Positions 52,589-61,755 of a stretch of DNA of 64,000 bases are shown here, one piece after another. This DNA comes from an uncultured Bacteroidales bacterium. Lineage in GTDB: Bacteria; Bacteroidota; Bacteroidia; Bacteroidales; FEN-979. The position numbers and the translations under genes are program-made. The notes under the pieces were generated by a model that made no database searches, was not told where the DNA came from, and was given only the letters and a program-made list of their open reading frames with translations. Position 1 is the first letter of the stretch, and each line of letters begins with the position of its first letter. The stretch is taken from NCBI GenBank assembly GCA_903887775.1, contig CAISRB010000017.1, forward strand, positions 1 to 64,000. The letters are read 5' to 3'.

Positions 52589-54013
52589 GTGAAAAAGATC
52601 TCCCGGTTTATCCTGCTTTCCCTTTTTTTGCTTGGCCTCGGCCTAATGGGAGTATGGTTTTTTCATGATCCTGCATCTTCCTTTAAACTGTCGCTGCCAG
52701 GAATGGATAACAGGAAGAAAGGGGCAGCAGCCCCTGCCGAAAAAGTCAACATAGGGGAGATCTTTGAGTCATTTAAATCGGTGCCGGGTATGCCGGGACC
52801 CGGCTGGCCCCGTTTCAGAGGAGAGCAGTTTGACAATATCAGCAAGGAAAATGTACGGCTGATTTCGAAGTGGGGCAGCTCCGGCCCGCATATCCTGTGG
52901 AAGCTCAGCCTGGGCGAAGGCCATGCAGCTCCGGCAGTGTATGACGGGAGGGTGTACATCCTCGATTACGATGAACAGAAAAAAGAAGACATCCTGAGGT
53001 GCCTGTCTCTTCAAACCGGGGACGAAAGCTGGAGAAGGGGCTACCATGTGCACCTGAAGCGCAACCATGGCCTTTCGCGCACCATCCCTGCTGTGTCAAA
53101 GAATTATGTACTGACGATAGGGCCCCGCTGCCAGGTGATGTGCTGCGAACGCATCAGCGGGGCGCTTGTCTGGGGTTTCGACCTCGGCAGGGAATACCAG
53201 GCTGAAGTGCCGTTCTGGTATACCGGGCAGTGCCCCCTTATCGACCAGGATACGGCGGTCATCGCCGTGGGCGGGAAGTCCCTGATGATTGCAGTAGATT
53301 GCAAAACAGGCAAAAAAGCCTGGGAAACTCCCAACCCCCATAACTGGAAGATGTCGCATTCTTCGGTCATGCCCATGATGCTGAACGGGAAAAAGATGTA
53401 CGTATATTGCGCTATCGGTGGGGTCTGCGGGATTGCGGCCACAGGCCCTTCCAGGGGAAAGGTCTTATGGGAGACAACTGAATTTTCTCCTTCTGTGGTG
53501 GCGCCAAGCCCCGTGATTATGGACGAAGGACTTATCTTTGTATGCGCAGGTTATGGGGCAGGTTCGGCATTGCTGCAGGTAAAAGAAACCAATGGTGTTT
53601 ATTCGGTAAAGGTCCTGCAGAAACTCAAGCCCCAGGGTGGGCTTGCTTCTGAGCAGCAAACACCAGTGTTTTACGGGGGTTATCTTTACGGGATACTCCC
53701 GAAAGACGCCGGCGGGCTCCGGAACCAGTTCGTATGCTGCAAGGGGAATGACTGCGGCAACATCGTGATGAGCAGCGGCAAGACCAACAGGTTCGGCATG
53801 GGGCCTTACATACTTGCAGACGGTAAATTTTTTATTCTGAATGACGATGGCGAGATGACAATAGCCAAAGCTTCACCGGCGGGATTTACTGTCCTGGACA
53901 AAGCCAGGATCATTGATGGTCAGGATTCCTGGGGGCCTGTTGCAATCACAGCAGGTTACCTGCTGATGAGGGATTCAAAGACGCTGGTATGTTTGGATAT
54001 CAAGGGGAAGTGA
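52589..54013 (+). CDS. Membrane-anchored PQQ-like beta-propeller protein 3
   Basis: 474 residues from a GTG start two bases after the preceding stop. An N-terminal helix (~6-26) anchors a propeller (~65-474) with PGWPRFRGEQFDNIS and blades QTGDESWRR, CKTGKKAWETPN and GKVLWETTE. It is notable for many cysteines in the middle (CQVMCCERISG, VCGIAATGPS, FVCCKGNDCGN). More GC-rich than the first part of the window. Tight spacing says co-translation with the preceding gene. Confidence 0.83.
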   Translation: MKKISRFILLSLFLLGLGLMGVWFFHDPASSFKLSLPGMDNRKKGAAAPAEKVNIGEIFESFKSVPGMPGPGWPRFRGEQFDNISKENVRLISKWGSSGPHILWKLSLGEGHAAPAVYDGRVYILDYDEQKKEDILRCLSLQTGDESWRRGYHVHLKRNHGLSRTIPAVSKNYVLTIGPRCQVMCCERISGALVWGFDLGREYQAEVPFWYTGQCPLIDQDTAVIAVGGKSLMIAVDCKTGKKAWETPNPHNWKMSHSSVMPMMLNGKKMYVYCAIGGVCGIAATGPSRGKVLWETTEFSPSVVAPSPVIMDEGLIFVCAGYGAGSALLQVKETNGVYSVKVLQKLKPQGGLASEQQTPVFYGGYLYGILPKDAGGLRNQFVCCKGNDCGNIVMSSGKTNRFGMGPYILADGKFFILNDDGEMTIAKASPAGFTVLDKARIIDGQDSWGPVAITAGYLLMRDSKTLVCLDIKGK

Positions 54014-54101
54014 ATATCGAATATCGTTCGGCGAAACCGCAATGAACACCATTGAAACAGACAATTATGTGAATAATATTGAATGTTGAAAATTGAATAA
54101 A
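54003..54101. repeat. AT-rich degenerate repeat island
   Basis: gaatatcgaatatcg directly after the stop of the propeller gene, then aataatattgaatgttgaaaattgaataaa up to the next start. The 7-9-bp periodic composition resembles the other islands in the window. Confidence 0.5.
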
Positions 54102-55067
54102 ATGAAACAGAAAATATTTATTGCTATGGGATTGGTATTGCTGATGATCGTGATTGTGATCATGCTGCTCGACCTTTTTTCGGGGCACAAAGCTGATCCG
54201 TCGAATCCCTACGACTACAAAATGGATGAGATCAGGAAAACCGACAGCAACCTGACTGCTTATACCGAACAGCTTACGATCAGGATCTCTCTCTCAGAAA
54301 TTAATGCTGTTGCCTGCGGGGCCGGGGACAGGATCTATGTTGCAGGGAAAAACGGCCTGGAGATTTTCAATCAGGACGGAAAGCCCGACGGTAATTTCAG
54401 TTTTGAAGGCACAGCAAGTTGCATGGCATTGGACAAGAAAGATAATATTTATATAGGCTTTCAGGACCATGTCGTGGTTTTTGACCAGCTTGGGAAACCA
54501 GTCATGAAATGGAAAAGCTTTTCCTCCGAATCCCTGCTCACAAGTATTGCTATTTCAGGTTCATATGTTTTTCTTGCCGATTTTGGAAAGAAGGTAGTTT
54601 ACCGCTGTATGACGGATGGAAGGCTCATCAACAGGATAGGTGAAAAAGACCCGGAAAAGAATGTTCCCGGATTTATCATCCCAAGCCCATACTTTGACCT
54701 GGCTTCGGGGAAGAAAGGGGAGCTCTGGGTAGCCAATACCGGCAGGCATTCAATGGAGCAGTTTGGCAACGACGGAACCCTGAAATCAGCCTGGGGCCAG
54801 GCCTCCATGGCTGTCGACGGTTTTTGCGGCTGCTGCAACCCATCTCATTTTGCCATTCTGTCTGATGGTTCATTTGTGACCAGCGAAAAGGGCATAGAAA
54901 GAGTTAAGGTTTATTCCCCAAAGGGAATATTCCTCTGCATCGTTGCGCCTCCTTCCGCTTTTATTGAGGGCACAAGGGGGCTTGACCTGGCGGTGGATTC
55001 AAAAGACAGGATCATTGTCCTGGACCCTGAAAAGAAACAGCTGAGGATCTTTGTAAAAAAGGAATAA
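54102..55067 (+). CDS. Membrane-anchored NHL-repeat protein with CGCC motif
   Basis: 321 residues from ATG 54102 (a TTG nine bases earlier is possible). One N-terminal membrane segment (~4-22) and then NHL-like propeller blades (GLEIFNQDGKPDGNF, VVVFDQLGKPVMKW, GIERVKVYSPKGIF, LDLAVDSKDRIIVLDPEKKQLRIF). Between blades lies DGFCGCCNPSHFAI, a cysteine cluster that I recall from NHL proteins next to Fe-S genes; it may bind a metal. Likely a periplasmic scaffold of the same system. Confidence 0.8.
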   Translation: MKQKIFIAMGLVLLMIVIVIMLLDLFSGHKADPSNPYDYKMDEIRKTDSNLTAYTEQLTIRISLSEINAVACGAGDRIYVAGKNGLEIFNQDGKPDGNFSFEGTASCMALDKKDNIYIGFQDHVVVFDQLGKPVMKWKSFSSESLLTSIAISGSYVFLADFGKKVVYRCMTDGRLINRIGEKDPEKNVPGFIIPSPYFDLASGKKGELWVANTGRHSMEQFGNDGTLKSAWGQASMAVDGFCGCCNPSHFAILSDGSFVTSEKGIERVKVYSPKGIFLCIVAPPSAFIEGTRGLDLAVDSKDRIIVLDPEKKQLRIFVKKE

Positions 55068-55127
55068 TTCAACCCGGTCGGGCTGCATTAATTTCAGCCC
55101 TGACATGAACCAGAGCGTAAATTTACT

Positions 55128-57041
55128 ATGCCAAACAGGAGGGAATTCTTAAATACACTATTACGTGGAGGGATACTTGCGGCCCTGGGACTGTTCAGCG
55201 GAGCCCTGGTATTCCGTTCGCGCGATAAGAATTCCTGTTCCTACGGTTTTGACTGCAGCAGGTGCAGCAAAAATGAAAACTGTAACCTGCCTGCTGCACT
55301 GGAAGCCAGGCAAATGGTCTGGCAGATCGACCCAGCCAAATGCATACAATGCGGACGTTGCGCCACCAATTGCGTTATGAGCCCTTCTGCCGTCAAGTGC
55401 ACCCATGCCTTTGCCATGTGCGGCTATTGCGACCTCTGCGGGGGATATTTCAAGCCGGGGACTAAAACCCTTGATACTGCCGCCGAGCACCAGCTCTGCC
55501 CTACCAATGCCCTCAAGCGGAAATTCATAGAAGATCCTTTCTTTGAATACACTGTCGACGAGGAACTTTGCATAGGATGCGGCAAATGCGTGAAAGGTTG
55601 CGGCGCCTTCGGCAACGGATCGCTGCAGCTGCAGGTGCATCATGACCGCTGTAAAAACTGCAATCAATGCTCCATTGCCAGGAACTGTCCGTCACAGGCC
55701 TTTACCCGTGTCCCAGCCAATAAACCATCCCTTCTGAAAACCTTTGAAGTGGCTAAGGCCGCCACGCTAACAGTCGCCGCCACCCTGCTCTCCACCTTAG
55801 CCATGGCAGTACAGCGCTTCCCTAAACCTGAATTCGAATCAGCCTATACTCAGCCCCAGACACAGATCCCCCTGCCCAGGGGGGAATTCCTTGCATACCT
55901 GGATGTAGTCATTTTATTTGCCTCCCTCTGCCTGGTTACCTGGCTGGTTCTGAAAAAACGTTCGAGGCTGTGGGTGTTTTTCATGTCACTTTTCTCCCTG
56001 GCATATTTCGGATTTTACAGGGAAGGCTGTGTTTGCTCCATTGGCGCTATACAAAATGTAAGCCTGGCTCTCTTCGACCATTCCTTTGTGTTACCTCTTA
56101 GCGTGATCATATTTTTCATCCTTCCCCTTATTTTCACCCTCTTCTTCGGACGGACTTTTTGCGCGGCAGTCTGCCCTTTCGGGGCTTTCCAGGACCTCTT
56201 CGCATTCAAACCCCAGGCACTGGGCTCAAGGCTGAATACCATTCTGGGGATCATCCCCTACCTTTACCTGGGACTTGCGGTATTATTTGCCGCAACAGGT
56301 ACCGACTTTATTATCTGCCGTTATGATCCGTTTGTCGGGATCTTCCGTTTCAATGCCTCCTTCGGGATGTTCCTTTTCAGCGGCATCCTTCTTTTATCCG
56401 GGGTTTTCATTGCCCGCCCTTACTGCCGCTTCCTTTGCCCTTATGGAGTGTTGCTCAACTGGATTAGCCGGTTTTCGCGCAGACATATCAGCATTACACC
56501 TAAGGAATGCATACAATGCAGACTGTGCGAGCATTCCTGTCCGTACGACGCCATCGACATGCCTGTTACCACAAAAAGCCCGGAAGCAAGGCCGGCGATG
56601 GTGAAAAAGATGATGATCCTTACTGTCGTCATTCCTTTCCTTGTCCTGGCTTTCGGCTTTACCGGCTCCAGCTTGCATGAAACCCTTGCCAGCGTTGACT
56701 CCAGGGTAAAGCTTGCAAAAGAGGTTCTTGCACTTTCAGCAGGCATCAGACCGGATGAAAAAAAAGCCGGTGAAACACTTCAGCCTGCTGCTGAGGAGTC
56801 CTTTGAGATCAAGGCATTCAAAGCCTCAGGAAAGACCGAAGCCCAGGTGTATTCTGATGCATCCATCGTTTTAAAAAAGTTTTATGTTGGCGGATGGCTT
56901 TTCGGCGGCTTCATAGGCCTTGCGTTCGGGTTAATGATAGCCGGGCGTATGGTACAGGTTTATCGTACCGATTATGTAACAAACAAAGCGAGATGTTTCA
57001 GTTGTTTACGCTGCGTAGATTATTGTCCTGTAAAATCCTGA
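55128..57041 (+). CDS. Tat-exported polyferredoxin membrane protein (NosR/NapH-like)
   Basis: 637 residues. A twin-arginine-type start (NRREFLNTLLRGG) precedes three or more [4Fe-4S]/cysteine clusters (CIQCGRCATNC from C72, CGYCDLCGG, CIGCGKCVKGC, CKNCNQC-NCP at ~175-190). Then six membrane helices (~255-465) with two CPxG motifs (CAAVCPFGAFQD and CRFLCPYGVLLN) typical of NapH/NosR/CcoG, another cluster CIQCRLCEHSCP, a further helix pair and a last CFSCLRCVDYCP. The extra N-terminal ferredoxin domain is atypical for NapH. It likely moves electrons across the membrane from quinol to the propeller proteins or the reverse. Confidence 0.88.
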   Translation: MPNRREFLNTLLRGGILAALGLFSGALVFRSRDKNSCSYGFDCSRCSKNENCNLPAALEARQMVWQIDPAKCIQCGRCATNCVMSPSAVKCTHAFAMCGYCDLCGGYFKPGTKTLDTAAEHQLCPTNALKRKFIEDPFFEYTVDEELCIGCGKCVKGCGAFGNGSLQLQVHHDRCKNCNQCSIARNCPSQAFTRVPANKPSLLKTFEVAKAATLTVAATLLSTLAMAVQRFPKPEFESAYTQPQTQIPLPRGEFLAYLDVVILFASLCLVTWLVLKKRSRLWVFFMSLFSLAYFGFYREGCVCSIGAIQNVSLALFDHSFVLPLSVIIFFILPLIFTLFFGRTFCAAVCPFGAFQDLFAFKPQALGSRLNTILGIIPYLYLGLAVLFAATGTDFIICRYDPFVGIFRFNASFGMFLFSGILLLSGVFIARPYCRFLCPYGVLLNWISRFSRRHISITPKECIQCRLCEHSCPYDAIDMPVTTKSPEARPAMVKKMMILTVVIPFLVLAFGFTGSSLHETLASVDSRVKLAKEVLALSAGIRPDEKKAGETLQPAAEESFEIKAFKASGKTEAQVYSDASIVLKKFYVGGWLFGGFIGLAFGLMIAGRMVQVYRTDYVTNKARCFSCLRCVDYCPVKS

Positions 57042-57053
57042 GACCCCTGTGAT

Positions 57054-58874
57054 ATGAATATGAAGACCGGGAAAACACCATTTAATACCATCAGGCTGCT
57101 TGAGAACATCTCCCTGGGAAGCGCGGTATTTGCAGTGATCTTTTGCGTGCTTATTATAGTCAACTTTATCCAGGTCAAAAGGGCAGATCCCCTGAATACT
57201 GCCGCGATGACATCCCTGGTGGAGAAACTTCAGAACGATCCCGGGAATGAACAGATCAGGCAGGAGGTAAGAACCCTTGACCTTCTGGCCCGCAAAGCTT
57301 TTTTTACAACCCAATGGCAGGTGCGAACCGGCGGCTACCTTTTGTTCATCAGCATCCTGATCCTTGTTACCTGTGTGAAGGCCTTAGAGCTTATGCGTGT
57401 GAAACTGCCCGATGCCCCTTTCGGAAAACCGGCGGTGTTCTGGGAAACCAGGATCCTTAAAAGGCATTGGCTGGTTTATTCCGGGGCAGGACTGGTGGTA
57501 CTCACCCTGCTGCTTGCCTGGTTTACGCATAACGATCTGGGGAAGGATCTGGAAACAGCCGTGACCAGGGAATCGCAAACCGTGAACCGTGATAAAGGAT
57601 CAGGGGTCAGGGATCAGGGATCAGGGAACCAGAAACCTGCAGCAGGTAGCAGCGATTCGATAAAAGTCAACCATGATTCGTCATCCAGCATTCTGCATCC
57701 TGCATCCAATTATCCATCCTGGCAGGAAGTGAAACTGAACTTCCCATCTTTCAGGGGACCTGGAAGCATAGGTATTACAGAGCGTACGAACATCCCGGCA
57801 AGCTGGGATGGAAAAAGCGGGAAAAATATCAAATGGAAAACAGCGATCCCATTGCCCGGGAATAATTCACCAGTGATCTGGAACGACAGGATCTACCTGA
57901 GCGGGGCAAGCGAATCAAAACGCGAGGTGTACTGCATTGATGCCCTGAGCGGGAAAATACTCTGGACAAGCACTGTCGACAAGATCCAGGGCTCTCCTTC
58001 GCAGGTTCCCGGTGTCAGCAAGGAGACGGGGTTAGCCGCACCCAGCCTTACCACTGAAGGCCTCAGGGTGTATGCCATCTTTGCGAATGGCGACCTCATC
58101 GCACTGGATATGGACGGGAAAAAGGTCTGGGCGAAAAACCTGGGTATGCCCGCCAACCATTACGGGCATTCTTCATCCCTCCTCATGTACCATGACATCC
58201 TTCTCATCCAGTATGACCAGCGCGGAGCCCCGGAGGTGATGGGGCTTTCGGGGAAGACCGGGGAACAGGTATGGAAAACCTCAAGGAATGTAAAGATCTC
58301 CTGGGCCTCGCCTTCACTTATCAATACAGGCAAACGCATGGAACTGTTGCTTTCGGCCGAACCCTGCGTTGCCTCTTATGATCCCCTTACCGGCAAGGAA
58401 CTCTGGAAGCTGGACTGCATTTCCGGAGAAGTAGGCCCTTCTCTGGCTTACGCCAATGGCATAGTGTACTCGGTAAACGAGTATTCAACCTTGTCGGCCG
58501 TTCAGATCGGCATAACCCCCAGGGTCCTCTGGGAGAACAACGAATTCCTTTCGGATGTGCCGAGCCCTGTAGCAACAGACAAATACCTTTTTGTGATAAC
58601 TTCATATGGAACCGGGGTATGTTATGATGCTGTGGCAGGAACAAAATACTGGGAACATGATTTCGGGAACCCCGTATATTCTTCCCCGATGCTGGCCGAG
58701 GGCAGGATCTACCTGTTGGATAAAAGGGGAATGATGTTCATCTTTAAAGCAGACAAGGAGTTTTCACTGATCAGTCAATGCCCACTTGGCGAGGGCTCCT
58801 TCTGCACCCCGGCTTTTACAAACGGGCATATTTTCCTGAGGGCTGATAAAAATCTATACTGCATAGGGAAATAA
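57054..58874 (+). CDS. Membrane PQQ-like beta-propeller protein 4 with repeat-coded linker
   Basis: 606 residues. Two or three N-terminal membrane helices (~20-42, 87-106, 140-160), a ~50-residue linker (~172-225) coded by repetitive DNA, then a PQQ-like propeller (~225-606: FRGPGSIGITERTNIPASWDG, DALSGKILWTS, DPLTGKELWKLD, DAVAGTKYWEHD). It starts 12 bases after the polyferredoxin stop and closes the unit. The topology puts the propeller outside the membrane, next to the ferredoxin. Confidence 0.85.
   Translation: MNMKTGKTPFNTIRLLENISLGSAVFAVIFCVLIIVNFIQVKRADPLNTAAMTSLVEKLQNDPGNEQIRQEVRTLDLLARKAFFTTQWQVRTGGYLLFISILILVTCVKALELMRVKLPDAPFGKPAVFWETRILKRHWLVYSGAGLVVLTLLLAWFTHNDLGKDLETAVTRESQTVNRDKGSGVRDQGSGNQKPAAGSSDSIKVNHDSSSSILHPASNYPSWQEVKLNFPSFRGPGSIGITERTNIPASWDGKSGKNIKWKTAIPLPGNNSPVIWNDRIYLSGASESKREVYCIDALSGKILWTSTVDKIQGSPSQVPGVSKETGLAAPSLTTEGLRVYAIFANGDLIALDMDGKKVWAKNLGMPANHYGHSSSLLMYHDILLIQYDQRGAPEVMGLSGKTGEQVWKTSRNVKISWASPSLINTGKRMELLLSAEPCVASYDPLTGKELWKLDCISGEVGPSLAYANGIVYSVNEYSTLSAVQIGITPRVLWENNEFLSDVPSPVATDKYLFVITSYGTGVCYDAVAGTKYWEHDFGNPVYSSPMLAEGRIYLLDKRGMMFIFKADKEFSLISQCPLGEGSFCTPAFTNGHIFLRADKNLYCIGK
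57590..57715 (+). repeat. In-frame repetitive island in the propeller linker
   Basis: ggatcaggggtcagggatcagggatcaggg followed by other short repeated words (gcatcctgcatcc). It codes the low-complexity linker G-V-R-D-Q-G-S-G-N and a Ser-rich stretch. The reverse complement of the same GATCAGGGAT word occurs in the island at 63121-63192. Confidence 0.65.
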
Positions 58875-58985
58875 TAATCCTTATGACGCTGCCGGCAATT
58901 TTTTTTGCCTGAATACTATACTGATTTATAGAATATCTTTACAACATAAAATATATGAGTTCATACCTGATTCAATACATTGAAT

Positions 58986-61694
58986 ATGAACACAAATACT
59001 AAAACAAAAAAAGAACTTATTCATGCAATAAATGAACTGGAACTGCAGGTTGCCCGGCAGGAAAAAGCAAAGGAGTTATTGCAGGAAAATGTTAAGCGGT
59101 ACTATACAATATTTACCCACTCACCCCTTGGGATTGTACATTTTGATGTTGACGGCATAATACTGGATGTAAACATAGAATTTGTCAGGATCATCGGCTC
59201 ATCAAGGGAAGCGCTTATTGGATTCAATCTGCTAAAACAGCTGAATGATGAGAAAACACTCTCAGCTGTGCGGGAAGCATTAAAAGGAGGAACAGGCAAT
59301 TATGAAGGAATATATCATTCGGTGACTTGCAGTAAAGTCACACCGGTACGGGGTCTTTTTGTTGGTCTGCCTGATGACAATGGCCGGATAACAGGAGGAA
59401 CCGGTATATTCGAAGACATTACTGATCAGAAACAAGCCGAAGAATCCCTTAAAGACAGCTTCGCCCGCAATAAAGCAATGCTTGATGCCATTCCTGACCT
59501 GATGTTTGTGTTTGACGCAGATTGCCGGTTTGTTGATTATCATGCTGAAAAGTCAGTCAACCTCTATACTGATCCGGAGCTTTTCCTTGGAAAAAAACCT
59601 GAAGAAGTGTTACCTCCTGACATTGGAATAATGACCAGTACTAGAGTCAAAGAAATTTTAAGGACCGGGCAGCCGGATTACGATACTTATGATCTCCTGA
59701 TCGGTGGTGATCTTCGTCATTTCGAATCAAGGGGGGCGCTTTATGGCAATGACCATGTTTTATCGATTGTACGCGACATCACCGACATGAAAAGGGCTGC
59801 AGAAGTAAAAAGAGTGAGCGAGGAACGATTTTGGTCTATACTTAATGCTTCACCCGATAACATAACCATCACTGACCTGAAAGGGAACGTCCTTATGGCT
59901 TCGCCTGTAGGCATGAAGTTGTTTGGTTACGAGAAGGAGGAAGAGCTCAAAGGGCTGCCAGTCACAGATTTTATTATCCCCTCAGATAAGGAACGTGCAT
60001 TATCGAATATCGCTTTCATGTTCCAGGGCATTCTGACAGGACCTGCTGAATACCACGGACTGAGGAAAGACGGAAGTGTTTTTTACATTGAAGCAAATGC
60101 AGAATTCATAAGGGATGCAAACGGTCAGCCTGACCAGATTGTTTTCATCATCCGTGACATTACGGAGCGAAAGAGGGCTGAAGATGAATTAAGAAAATTA
60201 TCCCTGGCAGTCAAGCAAAGTCCGGCTTCAATATTAATTACAGATACTGATGGCAATATAGTTTATGCAAATCCAAAGGTATGTTTGATCACAGGATATT
60301 CACCTGAAGAACTCAGGGGAAAAAACCCACGCATCTTTCAATCCGGTGAAACTCCCCAGGAAACCTATATGAATCTATGGGAAACGATCTATTCAGGAAA
60401 AGAATGGAAAGGTGAATTCCATAATAAAAAGAAAAACGGTGAACTATATTGGGAATTTGTGTCAATCTCTCCTATCATTGACAACACTGGGAAGATCACC
60501 GAGTTCCTGGCAGTCAAGGAAGACATTACAGAATGGAAAAAAATGATTGCAAGTCTTGAACAAGCCAAAGAAAAAGCTGAAGCCAGCAACCGGCTGAAAA
60601 CAGCTTTCATGAACAATATTTCACATGAGGTCAGAACGCCTTTAAATGGAATCCTTGGGTTCAGCAGTCTGATCTCTCAACCCGATAATACTGAAGAAGA
60701 AAAAGCTCAGTTTTATTCACTCATTAAAACAAGCAGCAGCCGGCTGCTCAGGACCATCACTAACTATATGGATATTTCTCTGATTGCTTCAGGGAACCTG
60801 GAGGTCAGACGAAAATCCTTTGATTTTCACAGGATGCTTTATCAACTCTATGATGAATTTCAACCCCATTGTGCAGAGAAAAACCTGGAACTGCATTTTG
60901 ATATTCCTGCGGAAACATTGACTATAAAAATGTTTTCCGATCCAGAGTTAATTCAAAATGTAATTTCTCATTTACTGGATAACGCTTTGACTTTTACAAA
61001 TAAGGGGGAGATTACTTTTGGATATAAAAGGAAATCGGGATCAATTGAATTTTTTGTGAAAGACACAGGCATCGGCATCAATCCTGAATCCCTCCTGGTA
61101 ATCTTTGAAAGTTTCGTTCAGGGTGAGATATCGCCTTCCGGTTTTCATAGCGGCAGTGGTTTGGGATTGTCCATTGCACAAGGATATATACGATTATTAG
61201 GCAGCGAAATTCGTGTCGAATCAGAAGAAGGCCGTGGCTCTGCATTTTTCTTTTCAATCCCTGACTCAGGATTAAAGGAAGACGCTGCAACAGCTGATAT
61301 TATTGACCCGGAGTACCCGGTTCAGGCTAACCCGGTTATCCTGATTGCTGAAGATGACACTACAAATGTACTTCTCACTCAAGCCATGTTAAAAGATACC
61401 GGTGTTACAGTATTAGTTGCGAATAATGGCGAGGCGGCTGTTTCCCTTTGCAAGGATCATCAGGAGATCACCCTTGTATTGATGGACTTGAAAATGCCTG
61501 TTTTAGGTGGGATCGAAGCTACCCTGCAAATCAAATCATTCAGGAAAGACCTGCCGGTTATTGCGGTTACTGCTTATGCTTTGAGCGAAGATGAAAAAAC
61601 AGCCATAGAAGCTGGTTGCAGTGATTTTCTGGCCAAGCCATTTGAGAAAGATGTTTTATTCCGGAAACTTAAAAGATATGGTATCTTATTTTAA
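58986..61694 (+). CDS. Hybrid histidine kinase with multiple PAS domains and a receiver
   Basis: 902 residues from ATG 58986. Four PAS/PAC domains (about 35-150, 160-265, 275-400 and 405-520; ends such as GIFEDITDQKQAEE, FIIRDITERKRAED, AVKEDITEWKK), HisKA with H547 in NISHEVRTPLNGILGF, HATPase (NVISHLLDNALTFTNKG, DTGIGI, GSGLGLSIAQGY) and a C-terminal receiver with phospho-acceptor D834 (LVLMDLKMPV). No membrane segment, so it senses a cytoplasmic cue such as redox or a small ligand bound by a PAS domain. No cognate regulator is next to it. Confidence 0.95.
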   Translation: MNTNTKTKKELIHAINELELQVARQEKAKELLQENVKRYYTIFTHSPLGIVHFDVDGIILDVNIEFVRIIGSSREALIGFNLLKQLNDEKTLSAVREALKGGTGNYEGIYHSVTCSKVTPVRGLFVGLPDDNGRITGGTGIFEDITDQKQAEESLKDSFARNKAMLDAIPDLMFVFDADCRFVDYHAEKSVNLYTDPELFLGKKPEEVLPPDIGIMTSTRVKEILRTGQPDYDTYDLLIGGDLRHFESRGALYGNDHVLSIVRDITDMKRAAEVKRVSEERFWSILNASPDNITITDLKGNVLMASPVGMKLFGYEKEEELKGLPVTDFIIPSDKERALSNIAFMFQGILTGPAEYHGLRKDGSVFYIEANAEFIRDANGQPDQIVFIIRDITERKRAEDELRKLSLAVKQSPASILITDTDGNIVYANPKVCLITGYSPEELRGKNPRIFQSGETPQETYMNLWETIYSGKEWKGEFHNKKKNGELYWEFVSISPIIDNTGKITEFLAVKEDITEWKKMIASLEQAKEKAEASNRLKTAFMNNISHEVRTPLNGILGFSSLISQPDNTEEEKAQFYSLIKTSSSRLLRTITNYMDISLIASGNLEVRRKSFDFHRMLYQLYDEFQPHCAEKNLELHFDIPAETLTIKMFSDPELIQNVISHLLDNALTFTNKGEITFGYKRKSGSIEFFVKDTGIGINPESLLVIFESFVQGEISPSGFHSGSGLGLSIAQGYIRLLGSEIRVESEEGRGSAFFFSIPDSGLKEDAATADIIDPEYPVQANPVILIAEDDTTNVLLTQAMLKDTGVTVLVANNGEAAVSLCKDHQEITLVLMDLKMPVLGGIEATLQIKSFRKDLPVIAVTAYALSEDEKTAIEAGCSDFLAKPFEKDVLFRKLKRYGILF

Positions 61695-61755
61695 GAGGGA
61701 TTGCAGGGTAAATGAGCATAAATAACCTATTGATGAATGCATCCTGGGCAACAAA

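Noticed and set aside
50089-58874. PQQ-dependent dehydrogenases
   Set aside because: No vicinal disulphide, quinone-site or catalytic aspartate motif was recognised in the four propellers; only the generic PQQ-like fold is claimed.
58894-58909. ggcaa-tttttt-ttgcc hairpin after the fourth propeller gene as a terminator
   Set aside because: Stem of only five pairs with an all-T loop; too weak to call.
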